NCBI GenBank assembly: GCA_900548195.1 | Contig: URJQ01000124.1 | Coordinates: forward strand, 1 to 7,927 | Source of the DNA: an uncultured Prevotella sp. | GTDB lineage: Bacteria; Bacteroidota; Bacteroidia; Bacteroidales; Bacteroidaceae | Length of the DNA: 7,927 nucleotides | Direction of reading: 5' to 3' | Shown here: positions 5,735 through 7,927 of the stretch, in pieces | How the letters are laid out: the number at the start of each line of letters is the position of its first letter | How positions within the stretch are numbered: position 1 is the first letter of the stretch | Position numbers and translations under genes: made by a program | The notes under the pieces: generated by a model | Database searches by the model: none | Seen by the model: only the letters and a program-made list of their open reading frames with translations | Told to the model about the DNA's origin: nothing

Positions 5735-5786
5735 AAGGAGGTAATCTCCTATTCCCTATTCCCTATTTTCTATTTTCTATTTTCTA
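5735..5786. repeat. extra right-arm copy abutting porZ
   Basis: After AAGGAGGTAA come six more units: TCTCCTA (5745-5751), TTCCCTA, TTCCCTA, then three TTTTCTA (5766-5786). The first 20 bases from 5740 repeat those at 5696, so the right arm appears duplicated. AGGAG/CTCCT at the junction (5736-5750) is itself a small palindrome. The last TTTTCTA unit contains the porZ stop codon (5784-5786). Confidence 0.8.
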
Positions 5787-7808
5787 TCTCACCACCGCAA
5801 TCCGTGTGACCACGCCGCTTTTGCCCTCAGAAGTGGCGATGCAAACCATGTAAACGCCGGATGCTACAGGCTTTCCATTGCTGTCGCAACCGTCCCAAGT
5901 GAATGTGCCACCGTTGGAACGTCCGCTTGCCACGAGGCTACCGCTGGCAGTAGTAATCTTGATGTCAGCGTCATAGGAAAGTCCTCGGACGGTGATAAGT
6001 CCGGTATAGTCGGGCGTGACGGGATTAGGATAGACATATACGTTGTCCTTGTCCATCACATCCACCGCTTCGGAAGCGTCTGAGCGATAGGAGCAAAGTC
6101 CCTTTGTAGTACCTATATATACGTCGCCCCGGCTATGATCGATGGCAATACCCATGATATCATCTGACAAAAGCGGAGAGTTATCAGAAGTGAAATGATA
6201 CTCCTGAGTGATATTATCTTGACCTATGACATAGATTCCGTTGCCGTTGGAGCCAAACCACTTTCGGTTTGCCCCGTCGATAGCCATGCAATAGATGTCG
6301 ATGCCGGAGAGAAGGTAGTCGGCGAGGTTAGTGCCGTCATTGCGGGGTACCTTCACCTGATTCCAGATCACATTGCTATCATCGCCTATTTTATCCTTTT
6401 CGAGCATGAGCGGTCCCACGTCTGTGCCTATCCATATATTGCCGTCGCGGTCTTCCGCAGCGCAACGTACCTTGTTGATAGTCAGCGAGGTGCCATCTTC
6501 ATTCACGAAAGAACTGTACGAATAGCGGGTGTCCGTCTTAGGGTCATAGCAGTTGAGCGAAGGCTTCCACCAGTGATTGTTACACCACCACAGTCTGCCT
6601 TTACTGTCGAAAAACATATTCTTGGCATAACCGAGCGAGACATCATTGTATATCCACTTATCATCCTTGTAGGAAGTCAATTCTCCACTCTTTGAAATGG
6701 AGAAAAGTCCCACTCCGTCAATGGCTTGCGAAGCAAATAGCCATAACGTTCCATCATTGGCATAGCTTATTGTGGAAGGCAGGATATACTTGGGATTGTC
6801 CTTCGCAGCCGTCTTTATAGGAGAGTTTTCACTGACATAATATGCTCCGAGATTACCGTCGCTAAAATCATATAATGCGTATTTCGCACCGACTGAGATA
6901 TGCTTCGGGTCGGCAGGAGCCACGTCAATGTCCATCATGTTATTATACTCCGGCACCCCTGTCTTTGCTTTTATTGCCCCATCATCATCGGACAGGAAAG
7001 TCCATTTATCGTTCTTTATGTCATAGATATGCGGAACGTCATAGCCGACGTTGTCCCAACTATTTCCGAGTACGGCATAAAGGCAATCGTTTTTCACCTT
7101 CATAATGCCAAATTTCGTCTGTCGTGGACCGTCCGGACACATCCTTTCCATGCGCTTGGCGAGCTCTTTGTCGATGGTCTTTGAGGGGAAAAGTCCGCTG
7201 GTCTGACCGCTATATTCCGCCCATTGCGTCCTGTCCACGAGGTTGCTGCTGAGCGAAGCCTTCATGATAGAGCCGTTCTTCGCTTTTGCATATATGCTGC
7301 CGTCCTTTATGGATGTCTGTAAAATGCTCTTGTTCAATATGTAAGAGTCGCTGATGAGGCTGTTTCTCACGTCCAGTTTCACAATGCCGAAGGCAGTGGA
7401 GATATACGCATATTGTGCAAAAACGTCGATGCCGTTGATGGATTTGTCGAGTGTAGTGGACTTATGGTAGAGGTCAGGCACGTTAGTGACGTCGCCGTCC
7501 TTGGTCATGAGGTCGATGTTGGAGTTGTCATAGACGATGACGAGCCTTCGCGCCACGCTGTTCCATGCTATCTGTGCAATGCCGGTGTCATTCAGTCCCG
7601 TCAGTTTGTCGTATGTCGTTACGCTCCAGTCCTTTGCGTTGACGCGATAGATATTTCCCGAGGAGAGCACGAAGATGCAGTCGGGAGCCACAGAGTCCAC
7701 CGCCTGCGTATCGCCGTAAGCAGGGAAAATCTTCCATTTCCCCGTGCTCTGCGCTGAGGAATGGAGGGCGAAAAGGATGGTCAAAACCGTAATAATCAGA
7801 TGCTTCAT
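5784..7808 (-). CDS. porZ: PorZ-like T9SS beta-propeller protein with C-terminal domain
   Basis: In Porphyromonas gingivalis PorZ is a surface component of the type IX secretion attachment complex, linked to delivery of anionic LPS to the sortase PorU. This 674-residue protein has a signal peptide (MKHLIITVLTILFALHSSA, cleavage before Q20). The N-terminal propeller matches the PorZ pattern (FVLSSGNIYRVN, YDNSNIDLM, TTLDKSINGIDV, STAFGIVKLDV). Regulator-propeller repeats follow at about 447-470 (DGNIWIGTDVG), 504-528 and 549-575. A T9SS-type C-terminal domain covers about 586-674, with VYPNP, a FlgD-like TWDGCDSNGKPVASGVY turn and a final TRIAVVR. The ATG at 7808 is chosen because it opens the signal peptide; an in-frame GTG at 7850 would add 14 residues before it. 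From memory it is shorter than P. gingivalis PorZ. A generic propeller CTD cargo protein is the alternative. The stop codon lies in a repeat unit. Confidence 0.75.
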   Translation of the reverse strand: MKHLIITVLTILFALHSSAQSTGKWKIFPAYGDTQAVDSVAPDCIFVLSSGNIYRVNAKDWSVTTYDKLTGLNDTGIAQIAWNSVARRLVIVYDNSNIDLMTKDGDVTNVPDLYHKSTTLDKSINGIDVFAQYAYISTAFGIVKLDVRNSLISDSYILNKSILQTSIKDGSIYAKAKNGSIMKASLSSNLVDRTQWAEYSGQTSGLFPSKTIDKELAKRMERMCPDGPRQTKFGIMKVKNDCLYAVLGNSWDNVGYDVPHIYDIKNDKWTFLSDDDGAIKAKTGVPEYNNMMDIDVAPADPKHISVGAKYALYDFSDGNLGAYYVSENSPIKTAAKDNPKYILPSTISYANDGTLWLFASQAIDGVGLFSISKSGELTSYKDDKWIYNDVSLGYAKNMFFDSKGRLWWCNNHWWKPSLNCYDPKTDTRYSYSSFVNEDGTSLTINKVRCAAEDRDGNIWIGTDVGPLMLEKDKIGDDSNVIWNQVKVPRNDGTNLADYLLSGIDIYCMAIDGANRKWFGSNGNGIYVIGQDNITQEYHFTSDNSPLLSDDIMGIAIDHSRGDVYIGTTKGLCSYRSDASEAVDVMDKDNVYVYPNPVTPDYTGLITVRGLSYDADIKITTASGSLVASGRSNGGTFTWDGCDSNGKPVASGVYMVCIATSEGKSGVVTRIAVVR

Positions 7809-7927
7809 GTCTAAATAACGTAAGAAAAGGGGAAATATTACACTGTGCACGTTATATATACTATCTCAACTCTCGCAAGTAGCTAACATGCTACTAATCA
7901 GTAATAAAATATCAATAAATAAAAATA
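7809..7927 (-). other. porZ upstream region with inverted repeat
   Basis: AT-rich non-coding sequence upstream of porZ. I found no TAnnTTTG element on the minus strand, so the promoter is either non-canonical or beyond the window. The clearest feature is AGTAGC (7878-7883) and GCTACT (7890-7895), perfect 6-nt inverted repeats with a 6-nt spacer (TAACAT). They sit about 70 bp before the porZ ATG and could be an operator or an RNA hairpin. No heptamer array is present here. Confidence 0.4.

Noticed and set aside
5618..5786. Insertion sequence or diversity-generating retroelement
   Set aside because: No transposase, reverse transcriptase or Avd-like reading frame and no target-site duplication that I can recognise; at most a non-autonomous element.
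6195..6695. Plus-strand open frame of 166 codons inside porZ
   Set aside because: It is antisense to the propeller region, which has clear repeat motifs on the minus strand; no signal peptide or recognisable domain.
7809..7850. GTG start 14 codons upstream for porZ
   Set aside because: It would put extra residues in front of a well-formed signal peptide that begins at the ATG at 7808.

Overview
This 7.9 kb window looks like a piece of a Bacteroidota chromosome, most likely from the Prevotella/Bacteroides side of Bacteroidales. The evidence is a textbook Bacteroidota promoter (TTTG, 19 bp, TACTTTTG) in front of nadA, A-rich leaders without Shine-Dalgarno sequences, a PorZ-like type IX secretion protein, and a PF13568-like outer-membrane barrel. 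No RNA gene, CRISPR array, transposase or reverse transcriptase is visible.

Layout: positions 4732 down to 147 hold four minus-strand genes in the order nadA (quinolinate synthase), cysS (cysteinyl-tRNA synthetase), a U32-family protein and a SufE-like sulfur acceptor. They probably form one transcription unit read from the nadA promoter, since I found no second canonical promoter in the gaps. Three of the four depend on, or help build, iron-sulfur clusters, and cysS and SufE both draw on cysteine. Divergent from nadA is a small outer-membrane beta-barrel gene (4977-5609, +). Convergent with that barrel gene is a porZ-like gene (5784-7808, -) coding for a secreted beta-propeller with a T9SS-type C-terminal domain.

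The striking part is between the genes. Every junction at a gene 3' end carries short tandem arrays with a 7-nt period. Three unit sequences occur: ATTCACT (as AGTGAAA/G on the other strand), ATTCCCT (unit written TTCCCTA, or TAGGGAA on the other strand), and AATTATG/CATTATG. The TTCCCTA family is arranged as inverted arms around a shared core containing GCTTGAGATAAT. In the convergent gap the arms and core can fold into a stem of more than 40 bp. The AGTGAAA family sits beside a conserved 7-bp GC-rich hairpin. The arrays reach into the coding regions: the stop codons of porZ and of the U32 gene lie inside repeat units, and two arrays form the immediate leaders of cysS and sufE. Only the divergent nadA/barrel promoter region and the porZ upstream region lack arrays. 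These look like a dispersed, non-coding repeat system placed at gene ends; its mechanism and function cannot be read from this window.
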